Assembly: GCA_964247055.1 (NCBI GenBank)
Contig: OZ176052.1
Location: 14,074,001-14,138,000, forward strand
Direction: 5' to 3'
Source of the DNA: Paragordius varius
Taxonomy: Eukaryota > Nematomorpha
Length of the DNA: 64,000 nt
Positions 38,160-51,900 of this stretch are shown one piece after another; position 1 is the stretch's first letter; each line of letters begins with the position of its first letter. A program made the translations under genes and the position numbers. The notes beneath the pieces are model-generated. The model saw only the letters and a program-made list of their open reading frames with translations. It made no database searches and had not been told where the DNA came from.

Positions 38160-39400
38160 CATCACCTGATCAAATTTGGATTTTAGGTAGCCATTTTTAT
38201 TTTTAAAATCGTATAAAATAAATTTTTTAAATATTTAAAAAATTCATAAAAATTACATTTATAGTCCGATCTCGACAATATTTGGGGTGATGATGGAACT
38301 ACCATAGGTCTACCCAAAAAAAATTATAGTGACATCACCTGATCAAATTTGGATTTTAGGTAGCCATTTTTATTTTTAAAATCGTATAAAATAAATTTTT
38401 TAAATATTTAAAAAATTCATAAAAATTACATTTATACTCCGATCTCGAAAATATTTGGGGTGATGATGGAACTACCATAGGGCTACCCAAAAAAATTATA
38501 GTGACATCACCTGATCAAATTTGGATTTTAGGTAGCCATTTTTATTTTTAAAATCGTATAAAATAAATTTTTTAAATATTTAAAAAATTCATAAAAATTA
38601 CATTTATACTCCGATCTCGAAAATATTTGGGGTGATGATGGAACTACCATAGGGCTACCCAAAAAAATTATAGTGACATCACCTGATCAAATTTGGATTT
38701 TTGGTAGCCATTTTTATTTTTAAAATCGTATAAAATAAATTTTTTAAATATTTAAAAAATTCAAAAAAATTACATTTATACTCCGATCTCGAAAATATTT
38801 GGGGTGATGATGGAACTACCATAGGGCTACCCAAAAAAAATTATGGCGACATCACCTGATCAAATTTGGATTTTAGGTAGCCATTTTTATTTTTAAAATC
38901 GTATAAAATAAATTTTTTAAATATTTAAAAAATTCATAAAAATTACATTTATACTCCGATCTCGAAAATATTAACTACCATAGGGCTACCCAAAAAAAAT
39001 TATAGTGACATCACCTGATCAAATTTGGATTTTAGGTAGCCATTTTTATTTTTAAAATCGTATAAAATAAATTTTTTAAATATTTAAAAAATTCATAAAA
39101 ATTACATTTATAGTCCGATCCCCAAAATATTTGGGGTGATGATGGTATTACCATAGGGCTACCCAAAAAAAATTATGGTGACATCACCTGATCAAATTTG
39201 GATTTTAGGTAGCCATTTTTATTTTTAATATCGTATAAAATAAATTTTTTAAATATTTAAAAAATTCATAAAAATTACATTTATAGTCCGATCCCCAAAA
39301 TATTTGAGGTGATGATGGAACAACCATAGGGCTACGCAAAAAAAATTATGGCGACATCACCTGATCAAATTTGGATTTTAGGTAGCCATTTTTATTTTTA
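38160..39400 (+). repeat. Satellite between the 22-monomer block and the second large copy
   Basis: About seven monomers of mixed type. Two consecutive monomers near 38,490 and 38,660 share a six-to-seven-A run (CCCAAAAAAATTATAG). One reads TTTTTGGTAGCC for TTTTAGGTAGCC (about 38,700) and one carries the 14-bp deletion. The last monomer before about 39.36 kb is of the TTTGAGGTG-AACAACC-CTACGC type, which in the first copy does not precede the AAAGAATTC monomers. The left junction of the second large copy is therefore placed here. Confidence 0.6.
38941..38990 (+). repeat. Monomer with 14-bp deletion
   Basis: GAAAATATT is joined directly to AACTACCATAG at 38,972/38,973, losing the usual TGGGGTGATGATGG. 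The right arm of the CCCC/GGGG inverted repeat and the GGTGATG arm are both gone. I found no second instance, so this is private to one monomer. Confidence 0.9.
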
Positions 39401-42400
39401 AAATCGTATAAAATAAATTTTTTAAATATTTAAAAAATTCATAAAAATTACATTTATACTCCGATCTCGAAAATATTTGGGGTGATGATGGAACTACCAT
39501 AGGGCTACGCAAAAAAAATTATGGTGACATCACCTGATCAAATTTGGATTTTAGGTAGCCATTTTTATTTTTAAAATCGTATAAAATAAATTTTTTAAAT
39601 ATTTAAAGAATTCATAAAAATTACATTTATAGTCCGATCCCCAAAGTATTTGGGGTGATGATGGAACTACCATAGGGCTACCCAAAAAAATTATGGCGAC
39701 ATCACCTGATCAAATTTGGATTTTAGGTAGCCATTTTTATTTTTAAAATCGTATAAAATAAATTTTTTAAATATTTAAAAAATTCATAAAAATTACATTT
39801 ATAGACCGATCTCGACAATATTTGGGGTGATGATGGAATTACCATGGGGCTACCCAAAAAAAATTATGGTGACATCACCTGATCAAATTTGGATTTTAGG
39901 TAGCCATTTTTATTTTTAAAATCGTATAAAATAAATTTTTTAAATATTTAAAAAATTCAAAAAAATTACATTTATACTCCGATCTCGAAAATATTTGGGG
40001 TGATGATGGAACTACCATAGGGCTACCCAAAATAAATTATGGTGACATCACCTGATCAAATTTGGATTTTAGGTAGCCATTTTTATTTTTAAAATCGTAT
40101 AAAATAAATTTTTTAAATATTTAAAAAATTCATAAAAATTACATTTATACTCCGATCTCGAAAATATTTGGGGTGATGATGGAACTACCATAGGGCTACG
40201 CAAAAAAAATTATGGTGACATCACCTGATCAAATTTGGATTTTAGGTAGCCATTTTTATTTTTAAAATCGTATAAAATAAATTTTTTAAATATTTAAAAA
40301 ATTCATAAAAATTACATTTATAGTCCGATCCCCAAAGTATTTGGGGTGATGATGGAACTACCATAGGGCTACCCAAAAAAAATTATGGCGACATCACCTG
40401 ATCAAATTTGGATTTTAGGTAGCCATTTTTATTTTTAAAATCGTATAAAATAAATTTTTTAAATATTTAAAAAATTCATAAAAATTACATTTATACTCCG
40501 ATCTCGACAATATTTGGGGTGATGATGGAACTACCATAGGGCTACCCAAAAAAAATTATAGTGACATCACCTGATCAAATTTGGATTTTAGGTAGCCATT
40601 TTTATTTTTAAAATCGTATAAAATAAATTTTTTAAATATTTAAAAAATTCATAAAAATTACATTTATAGTCCGATCCCCAAAATATTTGGGGTGATGATG
40701 GAACAACCATAGGGCTACGCAAAAAAAATTATGGCGACATCACCTGATCAAATTTGGATTTTAGGTAGCCATTTTTATTTTTAAAATCGTATAAAATAAA
40801 TTTTTTAAATATTTAAAAAATTCAAAAAAATTACATTTATACTCCGATCTCGAAAATATTTGGGGTGATGATGGAACTACCATAGGGCTACCCAAAATAA
40901 ATTATGGTGACATCACCTGATCAAATTTGGACTTTAGGTAGCCATTTTTATTTTTAAAATCGTATAAAATAAATTTTTTAAATATTTAAAAAATTCATAA
41001 AAATTACATTTATACTCCGATCTCGAAAATATTTGGGGTGATGATGGAACTACCATAGGGCTACGCAAAAAAAATTATGGTGACATCACCTGATCAAATT
41101 TGGATTTTAGGTAGCCATTTTTATTTTTAAAATCGTATAAAATAAATTTTTTAAATATTTAAAGAATTCATAAAAATTACATTTATAGTCCGATCCCCAA
41201 AGTATTTGGGGTGATGATGGAACTACCATAGGGCTACCCAAAAAAATTATGGCGACATCACCTGATCAAATTTGGATTTTAGGTAGCCATTTTTATTTTT
41301 AAAATCGTATAAAATAAATTTTTTAAATATTTAAAAAATTCATAAAAATTACATTTATAGACCGATCTCGACAATATTTGGGGTGATGATGGAATTACCA
41401 TGGGGCTACCCAAAAAAAATTATGGTGACATCACCTGATCAAATTTGGATTTTAGGTAGCCATTTTTATTTTTAAAATCGTATAAAATAAATTTTTTAAA
41501 TATTTAAAAAATTCAAAAAAATTACATTTATACTCCGATCTCGAAAATATTTGGGGTGATGATGGAACTACCATAGGGCTACCCAAAATAAATTATGGTG
41601 ACATCACCTGATCAAATTTGGATTTTAGGTAGCCATTTTTATTTTTAAAATCCTATAAAATAAATTTTTTTAATATTTAAAAAATTTATAAAAATTACAT
41701 TTATACTCCGATCTCGAAAATATTTGGGGTGATGATGGAACTACCATAGGGCTACGCAAAAAAAATTATGGTGACATCACCTGATCAAATTTGGATTTTA
41801 GGTAGCCATTTTTATTTTTAAAATCGTATAAAATAAATTTTTTAAATATTTAAAGAATTCATAAAAATTACATTTATAGTCCGATCCCCAAAGTATTTGG
41901 GGTGATGATGGAACTACCATAGGGCTACCCAAAAAAATTATGGCGACATCACCTGATCAAATTTGGATTTTAGGTAGCCATTTTTATTTTTAAAATCGTA
42001 TAAAATAAATTTTTTAAATATTTAAAAAATTCATAAAAATTACATTTATAGACCGATCTCGACAATATTTGGGGTGATGATGGAATTACCATGGGGCTAC
42101 CCAAAAAAAATTATGGTGACATCACCTGATCAAATTTGGATTTTAGGTAGCCATTTTTATTTTTAAAATCGTATAAAATAAATTTTTTAAATATTTAAAA
42201 AATTCAAAAAAATTACATTTATACTCCGATCTCGAAAATATTTGGGGTGATGATGGAACTACCATAGGGCTACCCAAAATAAATTATGGTGACATCACCT
42301 GATCAAATTTGGATTTTAGGTAGCCATTTTTATTTTTAAAATCGTATAAAATAAATTTTTTAAATATTTAAAAAATTCATAAAAATTACATTTATACTCC

Positions 42401-45400
42401 GATCTCGAAAATATTTGGGGTGATGATGGAACTACCATAGGGCTACCCAAAAAAAATTATAGTGACATCACCTGATCAAATTTGGATTTTAGGTAGCCAT
42501 TTTTATTTTTAAAATCGTATAAAATAAATTTTTTAAATATTTAAAAAATTCAAAAAAATTACATTTATACTCCGATCTCGAAAATATTTGGGGTGATGAT
42601 GGAACTACCATAGGGCTACCCAAAATAAATTATGGTGACATCACCTGATCAAATTTGGACTTTAGGTAGCCATTTTTATTTTTAAAATCGTATAAAATAA
42701 ATTTTTTAAATATTTAAAAAATTCATAAAAATACATTTATACTCCGATCTCGAAAATATTTGGGGTGATGATGGAACTACCATAGGGCTACGCAAAAAAA
42801 ATTATGGTGACATCACCTGATCAAATTTGGATTTTAGGTAGCCATTTTTATTTTTAAAATCGTATAAAATAAATTTTTTAAATATTTAAAGAATTCATAA
42901 AAATTACATTTATAGTCCGATCCCCAAAGTATTTGGGGTGATGATGGAACTACCATAGGGCTACCCAAAAAAATTATGGCGACATCACCTGATCAAATTT
43001 GGATTTTAGGTAGCCATTTTTATTTTTAAAATCGTATAAAATAAATTTTTTAAATATTTAAAAAATTCATAAAAATTACATTTATAGACCGATCTCGACA
43101 ATATTTGGGGTGATGATGGAATTACCATGGGGCTACCCAAAAAAAATTATGGTGACATCACCTGATCAAATTTGGATTTTAGGTAGCCATTTTTATTTTT
43201 AAAATCGTATAAAATAAATTTTTTAAATATTTAAAAAATTCAAAAAAATTACATTTATACTCCGATCTCGAAAATATTTGGGGTGATGATGGAACTACCA
43301 TAGGGCTACCCAAAATAAATTATGGTGACATCACCTGATCAAATTTGGACTTTAGGTAGCCATTTTTATTTTTAAAATCGTATAAAATAAATTTTTTAAA
43401 TATTTAAAAAATTCATAAAAATTACATTTATACTCCGATCTCGAAAATATTTGGGGTGATGATGGAACTACCATAGGGCTACGCAAAAAAAATTATGGTG
43501 ACACCACCTGATCAAATTTGGATTTTAGGTAGCCATTTTTATTTTTAAAATCGTATAAAATTAATTTTTTTAATATTTAAAGAATTCATAAAAATTACAT
43601 TTATAGTCCGATCCCCAAAGTATTTGGGGTGATGATGGAACTACCATAGGGCTACCCAAAAAAATTATAGCGACATCACCTGATCAAATTTGGATTTTAG
43701 GTAGCCATTTTTATTTTTAAAATCGTATAAAATAAATTTTTTAAATATTTAAAAAATTCATAAAAATTACATTTATAGTCCGATCTCGACAATATTTGGG
43801 GTGATGATGGAATTACCATAGGGCTACCCAAAAAAAATTATGGTGACATCACCTGATCAAATTTGGATTTTAGGTAGCCATTTTTATTTTTAAAATCGTA
43901 TAAAATAAATTTTTTAAATATTTAAAAAATTCATAAAAATTACATTTATACTCCGATCTCGAAAATATTTGGGGTGATGATGGAACTACCATAGGGCTAC
44001 CCAAAAAAAATTATGGTGACATCACCTGATCAATTTTGGATTTTAGGTAGCCATTTTTATTTTTAAAATCGTATAAAATAAATTTTTTAAATATTTAAAA
44101 AATTCATAAAAATTACATTTATACTCCGATCTCGAAAATATTTGGGGTGATGATGGAACTACCATAGGGCTACCCAAAAAAAATTATAGTGACATCACCT
44201 GATCAAATTTGGATTTTAGGTAGCCATTTTTATTTTTAAAATCGTATAAAATAAATTTTTTAAATATTTAAAAAATTCATAAAAATTACATTTATAGTCC
44301 GATCCCCAAAATATTTGGGGTGATGATGGAACTACCATAGGGCTACCCAAAAAAAAATATGGTGACATCACCTGATCAAATTTGGATTTTAGGTAGCCAT
44401 TTTTATTTTTAAAATCATATAAAATAAATTTTTTAAATATTTAAAAAATTCATAAAAATTACATTTATACTCCGATCTCGAAAATATTTGGGGTGATGAT
44501 GGAACTACCATAGGGCTACCCAAAAAAAATTATGGTGACATCACCTGATCAAATTTGGATTTTAGGTAGCCATTTTTATTTTTAAAATCGTATAAAATAA
44601 ATTTTTTAAATATTTAAAAAATTCATAAAAATTACATTTATACTCCGATCTCGAAAATATTTGGGGTGATGATGGAACTACCATAGGGCTACCCAAAAAA
44701 AATTATAGTGACATCACCTGATCAAATTTGGATTTTAGGTAGCCATTTTTATTTTTAAAATCGTATAAAATAAATTTTTTAAATATTTAAAAAATTCAAA
44801 AAAATTACATTTATACTCCGATCTCGAAAATATTTGGGGTGATGATGGAACTACCATAGGGCTACCCAAAATAAATTATGGTGACATCACCTGATCAAAT
44901 TTGGACTTTAGGTAGCCATTTTTATTTTTAAAATCGTATAAAATAAATTTTTTAAATATTTAAAAAATTCATAAAAATTACATTTATACTCCGATCTCGA
45001 AAATATTTGGGGTGATGATGGAACTACCATAGGGCTACGCAAAAAAAATTATGGTGACATCAGCTGATCAAATTTGGATTTTAGGTAGCCATTTTTATTT
45101 TTAAAATCGTATAAAATAAATTTTTTAAATATTTAAAGAATTCATAAAAATTACATTTATAGTCCGATCCCCAAAGTATTTGGGGTGATGATGGAACTAC
45201 CATAGGGCTACCCAAAAAAATTATGGCGACATCACCTGATCAAATTTGGATTTTAGGTAGCCATTTTTATTTTTAAAATCGTATAAAATAAATTTTTTAA
45301 ATATTTAAAAAATTCATAAAAATTACATTTATAGACCGATCTCGACAATATTTGGGGTGATGATGGAATTACCATGGGGCTACCCAAAAAAAATTATGGT

Positions 45401-48400
45401 GACATCACCTGATCAAATTTGGATTTTAGGTAGCCATTTTTATTTTTAAAATCGTATAAAATAAATTTTTTAAATATTTAAAAAATTCAAAAAAATTACA
45501 TTTATACTCCGATCTCGAAAATATTTGGGGTGATGATGGAACTACCATAGGGCTACCCAAAATAAATTATGGTAACATCACCTGATCAAATTTGGACTTT
45601 AGGTAGCCATTTTTATTTTTAAAATCGTATAAAATAAATTTTTTAAATATTTAAAAAATTCATAAAAATTACATTTATACTCCGATCTCGAAAATATTTG
45701 GGGTGATGATGGAACTACCATAGGGCTACGCAAAAAAAATTATGGTGACATCACCTGATCAAATTTGGATTTTAGGTAGCCATTTTTATTTTTAAAATCG
45801 TATAAAATTAATTTTTTTAATATTTAAAGAATTCATAAAAATTACATTTATAGTCCGATCCCCAAAGTATTTGGGGTGATGATGGAACTACCATAGGGCT
45901 ACCCAAAAAAATTATGGCGACATCACCTGATCAAATTTGGATTTTAGGTAGCCATTTTTATTTTTAAAATCGTATAAAATAAATTTTTTAAATATTTAAA
46001 AAATTCATAAAAATTACATTTATAGTCCGATCTCGACAATATTTGGGGTGATGATGGAATTACCATAGGGCTACCCAAAAAAAATTATGGTGACATCACC
46101 TGATCAAATTTGGATTTTAGGTAGCCATTTTTATTTTTAAAATCGTATAAAATAAATTTTTTAAATATTTAAAAAATTCATAAAAATTACATTTATACTC
46201 CGATCTCGAAAATATTTGGGGTGATGATGGAACTACCATAGGGCTACCCAAAAAAAATTATGGTGACATCACCTGATCAATTTTGGATTTTAGGTAGCCA
46301 TTTTTATTTTTAAAATCGTATAAAATAAATTTTTTAAATATTTAAAAAATTCATAAAAATTACATTTATACTCCGATCTCGAAAATATTTCGGGTGATGA
46401 TGGAACTACCATAGGGCTACCCAAAAAAAATTATAGTGACATCACCTGATCAAATTTGGATTTTAGGTAGCCATTTTTATTTTTAAAATCGTATAAAATA
46501 AATTTTTTAAATATTTAAAAAATTCATAAAAATTACATTTATAGTCCGATCCCCAAAATATTTGGGGTGATGATGGAACTACCATAGGGCTACCCAAAAA
46601 AAAATATGGTGACATCACCTGATCAAATTTGGATTTTAGGTAGCCATTTTTATTTTTAAAATCATATAAAATAAATTTTTTAAATATTTAAAAAATTCAT
46701 AAAAATTACATTTATACTCCGATCTCGAAAATATTTGGGGTGATGATGGAATTACCATAGGGCTACCCAAAAAAAATTATGGTGACATCACCTGATCAAA
46801 TTTGGATTTTAGGTAGCCATTTTTATTTTTAAAATCGTATAAAATAAATTTTTTAAATATTTAAAAAATTCATAAAAATTACATTTATACTCCGATCTCG
46901 AAAATATTTGGGGTGATGATGGAACTACCATAGGGCTACCCAAAAAAAATTATAGTGACATCACCTGATCAAATTTGGATTTTAGGTAGCCATTTTTATT
47001 TTTAAAATCGTATAAAATAAATTTTTTAAATATTTAAAAAATTCAAAAAAATTACATTTATACTCCGATCTCGAAAATATTTGGGGTGATGATGGAACTA
47101 CCATAGGGCTACCCAAAATAAATTATGGTGACATCACCTGATCAAATTTGGACTTTAGGTAGCCATTTTTATTTTTAAAATCGTATAAAATAAATTTTTT
47201 AAATATTTAAAAAATTCATAAAAATTACATTTATACTCCGATCTCGAAAATATTTGGGGTGATGATGGAACTACCATAGGGCTACGCAAAAAAAATTATG
47301 GTGACATCACCTGATCAAATTTGGATTTTAGGTAGCCATTTTTATTTTTAAAATCGTATAAAATAAATTTTTTAAATATTTAAAGAATTCATAAAAATTA
47401 CATTTATAGTCCGATCCCCAAAGTATTTGGGGTGACGATGGAACTACCATAGGGCTACCCAAAAAAATTATGGCGACATCACCTGATCAAATTTGGATTT
47501 TAGGTAGCCATTTTTATTTTTAAAATCGTATAAAATAAATTTTTTAAATATTTAAAAAATTCATAAAAATTACATTTATAGACCGATCTCGACAATATTT
47601 GGGGTGATGATGGAATTACCATAGGGCTACCCAAAAAAAATTATGGTGACATCACCTGATCAAATTTGGATTTTAGGTAGCCATTTTTATTTTTAAAATC
47701 GTATAAAATAAATTTTTTAAATATTTAAAAAATTCAAAAAAATTCCATTTATACTCCGATCTCGAAAATATTTGGGGTGATGATGGAACTACCATAGGGC
47801 TACCCAAAATAAATTATGGTGACATCACCTGATCAAATTGGACTTTAGGTAGCCATTTTTATTTTTAAAATCGTATAAAATAAATTTTTTAAATATTTAA
47901 AAAATTCATAAAAATTACATTTATACTCCGATCTCGAAAATATTTGGGGTGATGATGGAACTACCATAGGGCTACGCAAAAAAAATTATGGTGACATCAC
48001 CTGATCAAATTTGGATTTTAGGTAGCCATTTTTATTTTTAAAATCGTATAAAATAAATTTTTTAAATATTTAAAGAATTCATAAAAATTACATTTATAGT
48101 CCGATCCCCAAAGTATTTGGGGTGATGATGGAACTACCATAGGGCTACCCAAAAAAATTATGGCGACATCACCTGATCAAATTTGGATTTTAGGTAGCCA
48201 TTTTTATTTTTTAAATCGTATAAAATAAATTTTTTAAATATTTAAAAAATTAATAAAAATTACATTTATAGTCCGATCTCGACAATATTTGGGGTGATGA
48301 TGGAATTACCATAGGGCTACCCAAAAAAAATTATGGTGACATCACCTGATCAAATTTGGATTTTAGGTAGCCATTTTTATTTTTAAAATCGTATAAAATA

Positions 48401-50027
48401 AATTTTTTAAATATTTAAAAAATTCATAAAAATTACATTTATACTCCGATCTCGAAAATATTTGGGGTGATGATGGAACTACCATAGGGCTACCCAAAAA
48501 AAATTATGGTGACATCACCTGATCAATTTTGGATTTTAGGTAGCCATTTTTATTTTTCAAATCGTATAAAATAAATTTTTTAAATATTTAAAAAATTCAA
48601 AAAAATTACATTTATACTCCGATCTCGACAATATTTGGGGTGATGATGGAATTACCATAGGGCTACCCAAAAAAAATTATGGTGACATCACCTGATCAAA
48701 TTTGGATTTTAGGTAGCCATTTTTATTTTTAAAATCGTATAAAATAAATTTTTTAAATATTTAAAAAATTCATAAAAATTACATTTATACTCCGATCTCG
48801 AAAATATTTGGGGTGATGATGGAACTACCATAGGGCTACCCAAAAAAAATTATGGTGACATCACCTGATCAAATTTGGATTTTAGGTAGCCATTTTTATT
48901 TTTAAAATCGAATAAAATAAATTTTTTAAATATTTAAAAAATTCATAAAAATTACATTTATACTCCGATCTCGAAAATATTTGGGGTGATGATGGAACTA
49001 CCATAGGGCTACCCAAAAAAAATTATAGTGACATCACCTGATCAAATTTGGATTTTAGGTAGCCATTTTTATTTTTAAAATCGTATAAAATAAATTTTTT
49101 AAATATTAAAAAAATTCATAAAAATTACATTTATAGTCCGATCCCCAAAATATTTGGGGTGATGATGGAATTACCATAGGGCTACCCAAAAAAAATTATG
49201 GTGACATCACCTGATCAAATTTGGATTTTAGGTAGCCATTTTTATTTTTAATATCGTATAAAATAAATTTTTTAAATATTTAAAAAATTCATAAAAATTA
49301 CATTTATAGTCTGATCCCCAAAATATTTGAGGTGATGATGGAACAACCATAGGGCTACGCAAAAAAAATTTAGCGACATCACCTGATCAAATTTGGATTT
49401 TAGGTAGCCATTTTTATTTTTAAAATCGTATAAAATAAATTTTTTAAATATTTAAAAAATTCAAAAAAATTACATTTATACTCCGATCTCGAAAATATTT
49501 GGGGTGATGATGGAACTACCATAGGGCTACCCAAAAAAAATTATGGCGACATCACCTGATCAAATTTGGATTTTAGGTAGCCATTTTTATTTTTAAAATC
49601 GTATAAAATAAATTTTTTAAATATTTAAAAAATTCATAAAAATTACATTTATAGTCCGATCCCCAAAATATTTGGGGTGATGATGGAACTACCATAGGGC
49701 TACCCAAAAAAAATTATAGTGACATCACCTGATCAAATTTGGATTTTAGGTAGCCATTTTTATTTTTAAAATCGTATAAAATAAATTTTTTAAATATTTA
49801 AAAAATTCAAAAAAATTACATTTATACTCCGATCTCGAAAATATTTGGGGTGATGATGGAACTACCATAGGGCTACCCAAAAAAAATTATAGTGACATCA
49901 CCTGATCAAATTTGGATTTTAGGTAGCCATTTTTATTTTTAAAATCGTATAAAATAAATTTTTTAAATATTTAAAAAATTCATAAAAATTACATTTATAG
50001 TCCGATCCCCAAAATATTTGGGGTGAT

Positions 50028-50046
50028 GATGGAATTATAGGGCTAC
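50028..50046 (+). repeat. Monomer with private 4-bp deletion
   Basis: GGAATTACCATAGGG is reduced to GGAATTATAGGG. The matching monomer at 11,187 in the first copy is intact, so the deletion postdates the large duplication. Confidence 0.85.
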
Positions 50047-50599
50047 CCAAAAAAAATTATGGTGACATCACCTGATCAAATTTGGATTTTAGGTAGCCAT
50101 TTTTATTTTTAATATCGTATAAAATAAATTTTTTAAATATTTAAAAAATTCAAAAAAATTACATTTATACTCCGATCTCGAAAATATTTGGGGTGATGAT
50201 GGAACTACCATAGGGCTACCCAAAAAAAATTATGGCGACATCACCAGATCAAATTTGGATTTTAGGTAACCATTTTTATTTTTAATATCGTATAAAATAA
50301 ATTTTTTAAATATTTAAAAAATTCATAAAAATTACATTTATAGTCCGATCCCCAAAATATTTGGGGTGATGATGGAACTACCATAGGGCTACCCAAAAAA
50401 AATTATAGTGACATCACCTGATCAAATTTAGATTTTAGGTAGCCATTTTAATTTTTAAAATCGTATAAAATAAATTTTTTAAATATTTAAAAAATTCAAA
50501 AAAATTACATTTTAACTCCGATCTCGAAAATATTTGGGGTGATGATGGAACTACCATAGGGCTACCCAAAAAAAATTATGGCGACATCACCTGATCAAA

Positions 50600-51900
50600 T
50601 TTGGATTTTAGGTAGCCATTTTTATTTTTAAAATCGTATAAAATAAATTTTTTAAATATTTAAAAAATTCATAAAAGTTACATTTATACTCCGATCTCGA
50701 AAATATTTGGGGTGATGATGGAACTACCATAGGGCTACCCAAAAAAAATTATGGTGACATCACCTGATCAAATTTGGATTTTAGGTAGCCATTTTTATTT
50801 TTAAAATCGAATAAAATAAATTTTTTAAATATTTAAAAAATTCATAAAAATTACATTTATACTCCGATCTCGAAAATATTTGGGGTGATGATGGAACTAC
50901 CATAGGGCTACCCAAAAAAAATTATAGTGACATCACCTGATCAAATTTGGATTTTAGGTAGCCATTTTTATTTTTAAAATCGTATAAAATAAATTTTTTA
51001 AATATTTAAAAAATTCATAAAAATTACATTTATAGTCCGATCCCCAAAATATTTGGGGTGATGATGGAATTACCATAGGGCTACCCAAAAAAAATTATGG
51101 TGACATCACCTGATCAAATTTGGATTTTAGGTAGCCATTTTTATTTTTAATATCGTATAAAATAAATTTTTTAAATATTTAAAAAATTCATAAAAATTAC
51201 ATTTATAGTCTGATCCCCAAAATATTTGAGGTGATGATGGAACAACCATAGGGCTACGCAAAAAAAATTTAGCGACATCACCTGATCAAATTTGGATTTT
51301 AGGTAGCCATTTTTATTTTTAAAATCGTATAAAATAAATTTTTTAAATATTTAAAAAATTCAAAAAAATTTTCATTTATACTCCGATCTCGAAAATATTT
51401 GGGGTGATGATGGAACTACCATAGGGCTACCCAAAAAAAATTATGGCGACATCACCTGATCAAATTTGGATTTTAGGTAGCCATTTTTATTTTTAAAATC
51501 GTATAAAATAAATTTTTTAAATATTTAAAAAATTCATAAAAATTACATTTATAGTCCGATCCCCAAAATATTTGGGGTGATGATGGAACTACCATAGGGC
51601 TACCCAAAAAAAATTATAGTGACATCACCTGATCAAATTTGGATTTTAGGTAGCCATTTTTATTTTTAAAATCGTATAAAATAAATTTTTTAAATATTTA
51701 AAAAATTCAAAAAAATTACATTTATACTCCGATCTCGAAAATATTTGGGGTGATGATGGAACTACCATAGGGCTACCCAAAAAAAATTATAGTGACATCA
51801 CCTGATCAAATTTGGATTTTAGGTAGCCATTTTTATTTTTAAAATCGTATAAAATAAATTTTTTAAATATTTAAAAAATTCATAAAAATTACATTTATAG
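50600..51900 (+). repeat. Seven-monomer extra block present only in the second large copy
   Basis: Between TTTTAACTCCG (50,513) and GATGTAACAACC (51,924) this copy has 1,211 bp (7 x 173) more than the first copy (11,671 to 11,871). The added block repeats nearby sequence: ATCGAATAAAA at 48,907 and 50,806, and GTCTGATCCC at 49,309 and 51,209 (1,899 and 1,900 bp apart, about 11 monomers). It begins near a monomer with TAAAAGTTAC followed by TATACTCCGATCTCG (about 50,675), a combination that looks like a fusion of two monomer types. Confidence 0.8.
51361..51380 (+). repeat. Monomer with private insertion, AATTTTCATTTATA
   Basis: CAAAAAAATTACATTTATA reads CAAAAAAATTTTCATTTATA here, with one base more and A changed to TT. 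I found no other copy. It lies inside the seven-monomer block unique to the second large copy. Confidence 0.8.

Larger units (their letters stand above)
30034..38160 (+). repeat. 22-monomer tandem duplication, 3,802 bp, second copy expanded
   Basis: Rare variants repeat 3,802 bp apart (22 monomers minus four bases): CACCTCATCAAATT (30,391 and 34,193; 30,737 and 34,539), TTTGTAGGCAGCC (31,271 and 35,073) and TTTAGAGTCCG (32,731 and 36,533). The tags GAACTACGATAGGTCTACC, AAAAAAAATCATAAA, CATAATAATT and TCAAACTTGG follow in the same order. Past about 36.9 kb the offset becomes 4,147 bp (CCGACCTCG at 33,254 and 37,401; CTACCGAAAA at 33,817 and 37,964). The second copy has therefore gained two monomers (345 bp) at about 37.0-37.3 kb. 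The left limit of the first copy cannot be separated from the hAT insertion point. The right end is approximate. Confidence 0.85.
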
